Under the pieces are notes generated by a model. The model made no database searches, had not been told where the DNA came from, and saw only the letters and a program-made list of their open reading frames with translations. From the NCBI GenBank assembly GCA_034509735.1, contig JACGWO010000005.1:38036479-38100478 (forward strand): 64,000 bases of DNA, in the 5' to 3' direction. The stretch is from Sesamum alatum (Eukaryota; Streptophyta; Magnoliopsida; Lamiales; Pedaliaceae). A program made the translations under genes and the position numbers. Shown piece by piece: positions 22,068 through 33,091 of this stretch (positions within the stretch are counted from its first letter, which is position 1; every line of letters starts with the position of its first letter).

Positions 22068-23337
22068 ATGGACACTCAAGGAAAAGTCATGAAGACGGTG
22101 AATTCCAAACTCGCTAGAACGAAGTCTTCAAGTTTAAGTACCAAGAGTCTCGGTGTTACTACAAGGAGTATGTCGAAGAAACTTAAGGAATCTTCCTAGA
22201 TGACTCCTCCAATTGAGTCTGCTCAGAAGGACATATTCGTGTCTAACCATGCAAGCGAAGATGACGAAGATAAATCTCTCCCGTCCTCTCCTCGCTCTGA
22301 GTGTAGCTATTCCTTCACAATGAATGTGGCCCCAGTCATGGTGACGAATGCCACAACCTTAGAAGAGCAAATTGCAAGCCTGACAAGAGCTATCAAGGGA
22401 CTCGCCAAGCATGTCCAAGAGCAAGATGCCCAAATCGCCAGGTTGATCAACAAGCCGGACAACGTTGAGACAAGCCATGCTCGGGGAAAACAAGTTGAGA
22501 CTCACGATGAAGTAAAAATATCCACAAAGGAGAACTACGCCGAGAAAGATGAACCTGCAAAGGGGCTTCAAGTCTCATCCAATGGATTGATCCCTGTGGA
22601 CCAATTGAGAATTCATCGAAGGGACCATTAGGAGAAAGAATGAGGGAAGCTCAAGGTCATCCTTTACTTACTCCAAGCCCTACACTCCAAGAATTGGCAG
22701 CTTAAAGATGCCAATGGGCTACCAACCGCCGAAGTTCCAACAATTTGACGGTAAAGGCAATCCTAAGCAGCACGTCGCCCACTTCGTCGAAATGTGCAAC
22801 AATGCTGGAACCTATGGCGATCACCTAGTCAAACAGTTCGTCCGATCACTGAAAGGCAATGCATTTGATTGGTATACTGATTTGGAAGCCGGTTCAATTG
22901 ATGGATGGGACCAACTAGAGTAGGAATTCCTAAATCGCTTCTATAGCACTCGACGCACTGTCAGCATGATTGAGCTTACAAATTCTCGCCAGTGGAAGGA
23001 CGAGCCAGTTATCGATTATATCAATAGGTGGAGGAATCTGAGCCTCAACTGCAAAGATCGATTATCTGAGGCTTCCGCCATTGAGATGTGCATTCAAGGG
23101 ATGCATTGGGGTCTTCGGTATATTCTTCAAGAAATTCTACCTAGATCATTTGAAGATTTAGCCACTCGAGCACATGATATGGAGTTGAGTATGACAGCGA
23201 GCGGAGTAGAAGGATCACCTGTTCAAGAACCCCGCATAACCAAGGAAAGGCAAGAAGGCAAGAAAGGGGGCAAGCCTTATTTGGAAGCTCCAAACAATGA
23301 ATCTATGGCAGTAAATGTGGCACCCTTCAAGCTCTGA
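22068..23337 (+). pseudogene. Retrotransposon gag, broken
   Basis: Begins at ATG 22068 (MDTQGKVMKTVNSK). In-frame stops lie at 22197, 22629 (with a frame change nearby), 22921 and 23335. The capsid-type core is clear: [77 protein letters not shown] and [11 protein letters not shown] match plant retrotransposon gag proteins, which form the particle shell. A coiled-coil-like stretch (LEEQIASLTRAIKGLAKHV, near 22350) precedes it. The stops make it non-functional. Confidence 0.85.
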
Positions 23338-23406
23338 AGCAAGGCAAATAACGGTAGCATCCTAAGGAATAATGCTCCTTACGAGAGACCGCAAAGAAAA
23401 TTAACC

Positions 23407-24381
23407 TTGAAGGAAATGCAAGCAAAGCAATATCCTTTCCTTGATTCCGATGTTCCCGGCATATTTGATGACTTGTTGGAGGCTAACCTTATCGAATTAC
23501 CCGAAGCAAAACGACTTGAAGAATCCGAACAAACAGATGACCCAAAATACTGCAAATATCATCGTTTAGTTGGGCATTCAATACAAGATTGCTTTGTGTT
23601 CAAAGATAAGGTTATGCAGTTGGCTCGCCAAGGTAAAATCTCTCTTGAAGAAGATACCGCGACAGCAAATGTGACCTCCGTCAAGTGTGGGTCTTTTGAC
23701 AATGAAGCCTCCTGCAATACCACACGTGAGAACGATACTGTGATCAATGAGGACGCGCGGTATGAAAAAGAAGATTTCTCTGATATTGATGAATGCATGT
23801 CCACCATCACTTTCACCGACGAAGATTTGCTTCTTGGGTCAAAACCACATAACCGCCCCTTGTTCGTCGTTGGATATGCACGTGAACAAAAGGTGAATAG
23901 AATATTGATCGATGGAGGCTCTGCAGTCAATATCTTACCCCTACGAACCTTGAGAGACTTGGGGATCCCGATGGACGAGCTCGCAAACAGCCGCCTCATG
24001 ATTCAAGGCTTCAATCAAGGAGGACAAAGGGCTGTCGGCATTATAAGGATGGAATTGTTGATGGATGATATGGCATCAACTGCACTATTCTATGTCATAG
24101 ACGCCAAGACTTCTTACAACATGCTTCTTGGCCGCCCTTGGTTGCATGAAAATTTTGTGGTCCCTTTAACGTGGTATCAATGCTTCAAATACTGCCGCAA
24201 TGGTGTAGTGAAAAGGGTACTCGGTGATACCAAGCCTTTTACCGAAGCTGAGTCGCACTTCGCCGATGCCAAGTGTCGGTGCATTACTTGTTTAGGGTGC
24301 ACATTGCCGGTGTATTATTATTTGTGCTTTGTTATGCTTCTCTCATTACCTGCGCACATTGCCGGTGCAATATTTGTTTAG
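23407..24381 (+). pseudogene. Retrotransposon gag tail and aspartic protease, 3'-truncated
   Basis: 324 open codons. The N-terminal part has CKYHRLVGHSIQDC (about residues 50-63), a knuckle-like motif common in this element group. The protease follows: FTDEDLLLGSKPHNRPLFV, catalytic ILIDGGSAVNILP (about 161-173), IQGFNQGGQRAVGI and MLLGRPWLHENFVVPLTWYQ. After FTEAESHFADAKC (near 24285) the reading turns into hydrophobic nonsense to the stop at 24379. The protease is therefore cut just where polymerase should begin. The frame is the same as that of the gag core. Confidence 0.8.
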
Positions 24382-24952
24382 GGTGCACCTTGTCGGTGCA
24401 GTATTTGTTGTTTCTACCCTGTTATGATTCGGTTAACTATTGCTCATGTTTGTGTATGTGAGGATAGTTCCTATTGTGTGTTGTTGCTCTGTTGATTGGT
24501 GATGTTGTATCCGTATTACTTATTTTATTTTTTTTGTTGTTTCTGCACCTGGCCGGTGCACATATTTCCCTTCTACAGCACTGCCCCTCCTCGTTGTGCT
24601 GGTGGCTTTTTGTCCAATCTTTTGATGCAGATTATAGTCATATCTTCAGTGACTTGGCATACTCTTTTTTGCATAGTGAAGCTATATCTTCATAATAGTG
24701 TTACTGACTTTTGGTTCAGGAATACAATTTTTTGTTGTTGTTGTAAGGGAATAGTACTCCTCATTTACGCTTTCACCTCTTATAATTGTAAGGGAGTAGT
24801 ACTCCTTATTTACTGCTTTATAGAATTAACTAGGGAGGTAGCTCTCCCCGTTGTATATGCCTTTTTGACTATTTTAATATAGAAGGGACGGGGACCCCGA
24901 AAAGCTCCCCCACCTCAGGGTGGTTTAACTATAAATAAATAAAAAAAAATAT

Positions 24953-26095
24953 CAAAGGCTAAATTACCTTTTTCGTCCCACTGAGAAGGGATTTTTCCAA
25001 TTCAGTCTCACGCTTTACGGAATTTCCAATTTAGTCCCATTTTTAGATGAAAAAGTTGCCAACTTAGTCTCAAATCCTATTTTCCGTCAAGTTTTAACGG
25101 AAGAATGGAGACTCCATTAAGTACATTTGGGCTAAATTTACCTTTTTCGTCCCACAAAGAAGGGACTTTTCCAATTCAATCCCACGCTTTACGGGATTTT
25201 CAATTTAGTCCTATATTTAGATGAAAAGTTTCCAACTTAGTCCCACACCCTATTTTTCGTCAAGTTTTAAGGGAAGGACGGGGACCTCGTTAAATGACTG
25301 GTAACATTAGAGGAAAATTACACACGTGTTTCTCATGTAATTTGTCTGCTCATTCTATCCTCAAATCGAACATCAGGTCATCCCCCCTAACCATAAAAAT
25401 CTCTCAGGCATTCTTTTCCAAATCGCTTGCGATTACCGATTTGATTTCAAGAAAAGTACAAGATCTCAAGTGAAGATAGTGAACATTAGCAGATTAGAGA
25501 TGATGCCCGTGCGACCCAGCCATCTGATCGAGTTGAGTACATCTGTCAATGTTCATTATCTTCACTTGATCGATCAAATGGCTGGGCCATAAGGACATCA
25601 TCGTGAATATGTCAATGTTCACTATCTTCACTTGAGATCTTGTGCTTTTCTTGAAACCAAACCAGTAATCGCAAGCACTTTGGAAGAGAACGGCTGAAGA
25701 AATTTTTATGGGGAATGACCTTATGTTCGATTTGGGGGTGGAATGAACAGACAAATCACGTGTCTAATTTTCCACCAATGTTAACAACCATTTTACAGGG
25801 TCTCCATCCTTCAGTTAAAAAAATAGGATTTTGGGACTAAGTTGGCAACTTTTCGTTTAAATGGAACCAAATCAAAAATTCCGTAAACCATTCCTTATGG
25901 GACGAAAAAGGTAATTTACCCCAACTGTACTTAATGGAGTCTCCGTCCTTCCGTTAAAACTTGACGAAAAATGGGATTTAGGACTAAATTGGCAACTTTT
26001 CATCTAAAAATGGAACTAAATCTAAAATTTCGTAGAACGTGGGACTGAATTAGAAGAGCTCATTGTTTATGGGATGAAAAAGATAGTTTAGCGAA
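24953..26095. repeat. 1.1-kb compound fold-back (long hairpin)
   Basis: The left arm holds two direct copies of a module starting GGCTAAATTACCTTTTTCG (24953 and about 25128). The right arm holds the same two modules inverted (ending near 25925 and 26095, GATGAAAAAGATAGTTTAGC). The middle is also inverted: CAAGATCTCAAGTGAAGATA at about 25459 against TATCTTCACTTGAGATCTTG at about 25622, and ATTACACACGTGTTTCTCAT against CACGTGTCTAATTTTCC. Only about 60 bp at the centre are unpaired. It starts just after the retroelement remnant. Confidence 0.8.
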
Positions 26096-28159
26096 TATCA
26101 AATAGAAATAATTAGAGGACGCCAAATGCAATTAAGCCACAATTGAAATATTCATTTATGGTTGGGGAAGGAATTTAATTTGAACGGAAAGATGATACTT
26201 TCACACGTGATTTATTATATTATGAAAAATAAAGAATCCTGGTCGGGTGGGGGACATATATATATACATATTGTGTGCGGCTGATTTAAATTTAGTTATG
26301 TATTTAATTATTTAGGTAGGCTGACACTGACAAAATATTAAGTTACAGTTTTAAAGTTATTAATAAAAAAAAAATTGAGTGAAGACAATTTATGTATTGC
26401 TGTACTACCAGTTGCAAATTTTAGTTATGATTTTTTTTTCTTTTTAAAGTTGCTATTGTTAATAATTAAAGATATACCTATACTTCTTAGTAAATTAAGA
26501 AATATATATAATGAGAACTATATTTGTTTATATATTTTTCTCACACTATTGTCACTATATATATACATGCATCACTAATTATCCATCTATGAAAACAGTT
26601 TTATACTATCTTTTAGTCACTAATTACCGATAGTAACAATTTTTACACAATATTTATCTCTATCAAAGTTATGACTATATAAAAATAAAATTTTGATCAG
26701 ATATGATTTGGGTCGAGGTCCTCAGTGACCTAGTGATTGATATGGTGATGATTTGGCGATGACCTAGCGATGATCTAGATTATGTGTATTGATGATATAT
26801 ATATATCTCGAACTGGACTAAGAAGGTTGGTCTGTACAAAAATATTAGACTAGCTAAGGTTGCTCCCAGCTAAAACCCTTTGATGTTTAATTAGTTTTGA
26901 GCTTGAAGTTATAGTGGTCACAAAATTGATAAGATAGTAATAAATGCATACATATCAAATGGACTCTTCATGTAATGATTGATAAAATGGGTATGGGGCC
27001 AAACGGGCCGGACCGCTAAAAAAAAAGCAGACTTTTGGAATGTTTGGATATTTTCTTGTTTTTAGATGGCATTTTAATCTGTTTGGACTTACTCAATGTA
27101 TTTCTGCTATCAATATAATATATAATTAATGACAACATAATTACTATTATTACTTCATTTTTATCACTGTGAGTGTCCCTCTTTTATCTTTATTTGTAAT
27201 TATTAGGTGATCACTTGGGACAAGAAAATCCAACACAAATGCTTTGGTCAGCTACATATATCTACATCTTTAAGCTTTATGTTGGACCCCCAAATCATCA
27301 TTTTGTTAGAAAAACACCAACATGTCTATCATCAACACTAATACTGAAAAGAAAGAATTAAATGCATTTTTTGTTTCGTAATTTAGTTCATTCGACGTTT
27401 TCGTCCTTTAACTTTTTAGGATAGCATTTTAGTCTTGCATCTTTTTAATTTTCACAATTTCTGTCCTTTTGTTCATCGGAATTCACCTCCACCAGTGAGA
27501 AGGGTGAACTCTGACAAAAAAAGGACTAAAATTGAAAAAATTAAAAAGATGCAGGACCAAAATGCTACTCTAAAAGGACAAAAATACTGATAGAAATGGG
27601 CAAATAGGAACAAAAGCCTCAATTTTAAAATGTCATGTGAGAGACACATGCATTTTTCCGACAAGAAGGGTGAACTCCGGCCAAAAAAAGACTAATATTA
27701 CGAAAATTAAAAGATACAGGACCAAAATGTTATCCTAGAAAGTTGAAGGATGAAAACGCCAAATGACCTAAGTTACCGGACCAAAAATACATTTAAACCG
27801 AAAAGAAATTAGCAAATGATCAACAAATACAAACATATATATATATATATACACACCATGCATATCAACAACTACATGAAACATACAAGCATTAATTCCA
27901 GTACTTGACTCCACCTATCTTGCAGCACACAAAATCCCTCAAGAACATCTTGCTAACCCTAATCCCTTAATTTACACCAATCCGGCTTTTTGTTCTTAAA
28001 AGATAGAGGAAACGCGACGAACGAAATGCTCATGTGGGTCCCACCGGCATCAGATCTAATATTCCTGTCTAGCTATGATTCCTTTTAGAAGGCGAGGCTG
28101 TCACCACAGTCCAGCAGAACCTAATCCCCCCATTGCTACTACAATTGAATTTGTGTTTA
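26096..28159. other. Intergenic DNA 3' of the PRE gene, repeats only
   Basis: AT-rich. It includes a fold-back of the 'TTTTGTTTCGTAATTTAG...CCGGAATTC' type at about 27355-27803 and short (AT)n runs near 26255 and 27835. No coding signal. Confidence 0.5.
27355..27803. repeat. Fold-back repeat
   Basis: The left arm (AGGATAGCATTTTAGTC, ATTTTCACAATTTCTGTCC) is inverted in the right arm (CAAAATGTTATCCTA). It is related to the inner repeats at 11166 and 18608. Confidence 0.6.
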
Positions 28160-29737
28160 TTAATGTTGTAAAAGTGTCCTAATAGCATCTGCGTCAATAC
28201 TAGAGATGGCTCCAGAAGCCAGAAGTTGGGATAGTCTCTCACTCAGATCATCCACCTCTTTGTGCAGTTTCTTGAGGTAATTGCATGTCTCCTTCACAAT
28301 CTTTGATGCTGATACCTAATTTGGAAAATTCCACAATAGAAAAAAGAAAAAAAAAAAAGAAAAAAGGGAGGATGAGCAATAGACATTTTACTTGGGGCAA
28401 AATGCTTTTGGCCCAATAAAATTAGGGTATTATTTGTTTTGGTATCACCACTTAGGTGGTTGTTTTAGTCACATAAAATACGTTTTTTAGTTTTTTTGGT
28501 CCCAAAATATTGTCATGTTTTTTTGGGTTTTTTGGTCCCATAAAACACGTTTTTCAGTTTTTTTTGGTCCCAAGGCACATGACATTTTGGGACTAAAAAA
28601 ACTGAAAAAACATGTTTTATGGGACTAAAACAGCCACCTACCTAAATTGTGATACCAAAACAATAATGCCCTAGTCTTACGGGACGGAAAAATATTTTTC
28701 CCTTTTACTTCGCCTGTTGACTTAATAACACCATGCAAGCATATGTAATGAGTCAAAAATACTGTTTATCAAGTGAAAAAAAGTCATCTCATGCTACAAC
28801 TTTTTCTGCTTTAAAAAATTACTACTAGTCTTTGAAATTGGACCAAATTTTCTTACTTTTGGAGAAGTCGAGTAACATCTTTTCTTGTTCATTGTATCAG
28901 TCCCAAAGTGTCTCTTTCCATGTTTATGCACCTCAAATTGTTTTAGTCTTGTACTGCAACTCGTGTGGTTTATGTCCAAAAAATATTCATTAGGGGAGGG
29001 GAGGGGAGGGGGGGGGGGGTAGTCATTAAAAAAAGTATCAAGTCAGAGTCGGACGAGATAAAGGATTTAGGTTAGTTTTAGATATTCGTGTTATTCATTT
29101 GTAAATAAAAGTTAAATATCATGAAAGACAATAGTATCTCATTTCAGCTGACGTATTAGAGATCATGAGACGTTTAATATCTCTATCCACTACCAAAATA
29201 ACTGGATTCTTCTATACATTAGTTATAATAAGTACAACTTCAAAGTCGGAGTAAATCAAAATGGTCAAATAAACCCAATGTGAGTATTTAAGTTTTGGTA
29301 ACGATTGATTGATATTTGTCATGATCTTAGTTATGATCAAAGTATTTAACATATTTTTTAGCTTCACTAACTGAAATAACAGCTGATAGCCACTGCATAG
29401 CCATGGTTAATTACTATTGAAAATGATTTTTCATTTTTGACAAATTATACTTAATCCACCATGATTAAAAATAAAAAAATCATATTTCTTGTAATGGCCG
29501 GTGACGACGGTGGAAGCTATTTAAAATCAAAAGCAAGATATGCATGCATAGTACAACTTACTATTATAATCGATTTAGTTCAATTAGTAATATTCATCGC
29601 TTTCACTTTAAAAAAGTACAACTTACCATTGAATGAGACCTTGAACTAGAATCAGGCAACAAAGCTTGCAGCTTCAAGATGAGATCATTGATCTCATCTT
29701 CTGTAATTCTTGAAACTCTTGCTCTCCTATTTGACAT
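28160..29737 (-). CDS. PRE: PRE/ILI-type atypical (non-DNA-binding) HLH protein, 2 exons, 88 aa
   Basis: Exon 1 is 29737-29627 (starts MSNRRARVSRITEDEINDLI, 37 codons). Exon 2 is 28315-28160 (VSASKIVKETCNYLKKLHKE..., ends IRTLLQH). Length, the start MSNRR, the SRI(S/T) lead into helix 1, the loop then VSASK, and ETCNYxxxLHxEVDDLSERLSQLLAS all fit the PACLOBUTRAZOL RESISTANCE family (Arabidopsis PRE1-6/KIDARI). Members lack the basic DNA-contact region and act in the nucleus by sequestering inhibitory HLH proteins, promoting cell elongation downstream of brassinosteroid, gibberellin and light signals. The loop is shorter than usual (SSSRSHSM) and has no RRRSDK run. The 1.3-kb intron holds a fold-back, a G-rich run and a truncated SINE right at the donor. 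Which PRE paralogue it is cannot be told. Confidence 0.88.
28392..28702. repeat. Fold-back repeat in the PRE intron
   Basis: ATTATTTGTTTTGGTATCACC is inverted as TTGTGATACCAAAACAATAAT. Inner arms carry direct and inverted TTTTTTGGTCCCA / GGGACTAAAAA blocks. Confidence 0.75.
28993..29019 (+). promoter_or_regulatory. G-quadruplex motif in the PRE intron
   Basis: GGGGAGGGGAGGGGAGGGG followed by further G makes at least four G4 tracts with one-base loops on the plus strand, i.e. C-rich in the transcript. Confidence 0.6.
29550..29626 (+). mobile_element. 5'-truncated SINE tail with 12-bp TSD at the PRE splice donor
   Basis: AGTACAACTTAC occurs at 29550-29561 and 29615-29626. Between them are 53 bp matching the tail of the complete SINE at 5736-5997 with three mismatches over 43 bases (CGATTTAGTTCAATTAGTAA, ATTCATCGCTTTCACTTT), then A5. 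On the gene strand the duplicated 12-mer is the first 12 bases of the intron (GTAAGTTGTACT). Confidence 0.85.
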
Positions 29738-29842
29738 TGCCTCAAACTTTGAATCAAGAACACACACTCACACACAAATACACACACTAGTGTATATATA
29801 TATATAACACTATTACTATCAAGAATGAGTTGGGATTTGTGT

Positions 29843-29870
29843 GGGGGTGGGGTGGGGTGGGGTGGGGGGG
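29843..29870 (+). promoter_or_regulatory. G-quadruplex motif just upstream of PRE
   Basis: GGGGGTGGGGTGGGGTGGGG followed by a further GGGG tract, about 105-135 bp upstream of the PRE start codon. The G-rich strand is the template strand of the gene. Confidence 0.6.
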
Positions 29871-30010
29871 AATGAGGGTTGGAGAGGGAGCTGAAAGGAG
29901 AGTGATGAGGCTCTTAAAAAGGAAATCAAAGTGTGAGGGTCTGTTAGAAAAGGCCAAGAACAAAGGCAGTTGAATCCAAATTAAATGTCAGTGGGGCCCA
30001 TTCAAGGCCC

Positions 30011-30172
30011 CACGTGTGCTAACCCTACAGTACAACTGGGCCCACAAATTTTTGGTCCCTTTTGCCAAAGAAGCAATTGGAAAACCCCATTGTCTGATGA
30101 GGGTTTCTTTTTGCCCTATTTTCACTCCCAACTACTGTATACATTGTACAAATGAAGGGAATTGAACACGTG
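30011..30172. promoter_or_regulatory. Two G-boxes in the PRE promoter
   Basis: CACGTG at 30011-30016 (overlapping CGTGTG, a BZR1-type site) and CACGTG at 30167-30172, about 275 and 430 bp upstream of the start. G-boxes and BZR1 sites are known control elements of PRE genes. That they are used here is inference. Confidence 0.45.
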
Positions 30173-30482
30173 TCCACATATGATTGATCAATCAAGATTG
30201 TTGACATAGTCGTTCACACCCCACCAGAAAGATACCTTTGTTTTCTGATTTTCTAGCGTTTGGGGCTGTTGGGTTGTCTGTTGGATTGCCATTTAATTTC
30301 TTGTTCAGAAAAAAAGAAGTCTCAAAGTTCAGACAATTACTATAAGGAAAGGAGAATATTTAGTATAAAAACCTAAGTAAGGATATTAAATTTGTCATTA
30401 TTAATTTTATATTAATTAAAAACATTTTATATATTATTATCATTATAATATTCATAGTTTTAGTGGTAATAATATTTGGGAT

Positions 30483-30812
30483 TCAAGGCATTTTTTGATC
30501 CTGTAACTATACACTATTCTTGGTTTAGTCATTTATCTTCCTAGGGTTTCAAAAAGGTCATGTAGCTTTTTAATTATCATGATTTTGGCCATCATTTCGC
30601 CGGAATTTCTCCAAAGTTGCCGGAAATGTCTGACGTGGCGGCCCAAATTTCAGACATTTCCGGCGACGTTGAAGAAATTCCGGCGAAAAAATGACCAAAA
30701 TCGTGACAATTAAAAAGTTACAGGACTTTTTTGAAATCCTAAAAATATAAAAAACTAAAATAAAAATGGGGTATAGTTACAGGACAAAAAATTGACTTTA
30801 ATCCTAATATTT
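30483..30812. repeat. Fold-back repeat with CGCCGG centre
   Basis: Arms CTAGGGTTTCAAAAAGGTC / GACTTTTTTGAAATCCTA and TTTCGCCGGAATTTCTCCAA / GAAGAAATTCCGGCGAAA pair closely, so this copy has one of the best-kept stems. Confidence 0.75.
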
Positions 30813-33091
30813 GTATAAAACTTGTGATCATTGGCAACAATCAGTAACGAAAAATCGTGCGTAGAATTATTATTATAAATAATTAGTGACATATATATAA
30901 TTGTTAATATATTTGTTACTGTTGGTGTAGGATTAATTGTTTGTAACTTAACTTTATGTAAATTATTTTTTATCGCTAATAATTATGTTGTGATAGGATA
31001 AAATTATTATAACTTCATATATATATATATATATATATATTTTAACGACATGTTTAATGTTGTCATTCATATTTTGTTAATGAGATCAAATTTTCTTGAA
31101 GATTCATGTATTAAGGTTTCATTTTGTCTATCAAAATCTTATAAATTGATGCCATCGCTTCATTTAAATATTTGTTAGAGTACGTAGTTTTCTAGTATGG
31201 TCGAGTTTAAAGATTTCAACTGCACCAGCATACGGTGCATGCATAGCATAAAGAGGTGTGTGTCTATGCTTATTTGGAAAATATTACAAACTCCTACATT
31301 TACAAAATATTTTCAAAATTTATAAAATGTTAAACTTTATTTTAAGGGTAAATTACAACTACATTCTCTGAGGTTTGACATAATTATAAATACACCCACA
31401 TTATTTAAAAAATTACAAATATTCCTCCTGAAGTTTGTAACCGTCTAACAAATAACCCATTGTTATCTATTTTTATGGGTGAACTGACCAAAATGCCCTT
31501 ACGTATTTTATTTAATTTTTAAAATTCTTTTAATTTTTTTGAACTACAATGCCTAGGGAGAGGTTTTTAAGGTTTTACACAGAATAGTTAATAATGCAAT
31601 TTGCTTCGACTGATTTTTCTATAATTTTTAAAAACAAAAATCAAGGGCAAAATTGTCAATTTCGGGCCTTTGATTGAAAATTACAAACCTCAGGGGGATA
31701 TTTGTAATTTTTCAAACAATAAGGGGGTATTTATAATTATGTCAAATCTCAGGAAAGATAGATATAATTTACCCTTATTTTAATGAATCCTTCAAAATGT
31801 TTGGATACGAACTAAAATATGAAACTGATATGACTAAATTGAAGAAATTTGTTAAAAATTCAAAAATAAATTAGAATTTTTTTACCTACTCAAAAATAGT
31901 ATACAGTCTGGGGTAAACTACTAGTTTTGGTATGTTGGGAGATATCACTATTGCCGAACCCAATCTCTATATAAGGGTAAAAGAATAATTGAACAAACAT
32001 TGAATAAAACAGTACCGCAGATTTACAAGCAGCTGGATATTTATTCGAAAAAGGCTTATTTGACTTAATCGTACCATGTATAATATTTTATTTTTAATCT
32101 TATAAGCTCATTTTTAAACAAAAATATCAAATATTTTATTATATGTTATAAGCTTTCAAAAAATTTATAAAATATCTTAAAGTGATGATAAGCTCACCAA
32201 ATAGTACTCTCTAAGTCGATCTTGTGTTAAGTGTAGCTAAATTGAATACTCTCTAAGTAGTATTTAATTGGCAATTATGAAATAATAATCAACATAATGT
32301 ATGGTAATTGCTCTAGATATGAAAGGAGCTTATAAGCCAATAAAATACTATCAATACTTTATTAATACCAAAGCATGATTTCCATAATTAGGTCTTGGCT
32401 CTATTCACCAACCAATTGAAATTTCAACCCTAAATTTGGGGTATAGTTCAAACTTATACATGCATAACCACCACATTCTAGTGGCTTTTGACAAAGACTT
32501 GTCACTTTTGGAATTAATTAATTTTTATTTTATGTTTAAAGAGGGTTTTCAGAGTCTTCGAGTCCCATCAATATATGAATATTAATTTACATATTTTATT
32601 AGTAAATTGATTAGTTATATATATATATATATATTTGACATTAATAATTCACATGTTGTTGATTAGTTATACATATTTGATATTGACAATTAACATATAT
32701 TAATTATTGATGATTGAAACTCATGACATGTTAATTGTAACTGATTTCTTAAAAAAAAAAAAAAAAAGTGTTCGGATGGATTTATAAAATTTTGAAAGTA
32801 TTTTAAAAAACATTTATAAAATTATAAGATATTATAATGTGCTTAATAACTTTTTTAAGAAATGAATTTATATAATTTAGAAATAAAATATTATGAGCTT
32901 ATAAGCGCCCAATTTTTTAAAGATCACCTATTTTATTATTTTAGTAAGTTTTTTTAATTTTAATTATATATCATTAGTGGCATTTTATAAATTCTATTAT
33001 CTTATTTTATTTACACGCTTTTAAAATGTATTTTAAGATAAAATGTGCTATGTGTTTTATAACCTATAAATTAACATATGATAAATGTATA
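30813..33091. other. Intergenic AT-rich DNA, no gene seen
   Basis: It contains (AT)n runs at about 31016-31040 and 32614-32634 and the fold-back at 31345-31775. No coding signal. Confidence 0.5.
31345..31775. repeat. Fold-back repeat
   Basis: AAGGGTAAATTACAACTACA is inverted as GATATAATTTACCCTT. Inner arms TGAGGTTTGACATAATTATAA / TTATAATTATGTCAAATCTCA pair almost perfectly. Confidence 0.75.

Larger units (their letters stand above)
21190..24930 (+). mobile_element. Degraded Ty3/gypsy retrotransposon, leader-gag-protease only
   Basis: The order is an LTR/leader region with a TATA box (21443-21449) and CA repeat (21472-21496), a primer-binding-type site (near 22004-22021), gag with several stops (22068-23337), and a zinc-knuckle-like and protease region (23407-24290). 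No reverse transcriptase, RNase H or integrase follows. Protease homology ends at FADAKC near 24285. The 3' part to about 24930 is non-coding with repeated TTGCCGGTGC-type blocks and ends AAGGGACGGGGACCCCG, which could be a polypurine tract. I find no second copy of the leader sequence at the 3' end, so the 3' LTR is missing or unrecognised. It belongs to the same family as the fragment at 1-795. Confidence 0.75.

Noticed and set aside
24273..24882. Overlapping hydrophobic plus-strand open frames
   Set aside because: Cys/Leu/Val-rich low-complexity translations of T-rich repeat DNA after the protease; no start context or homology.
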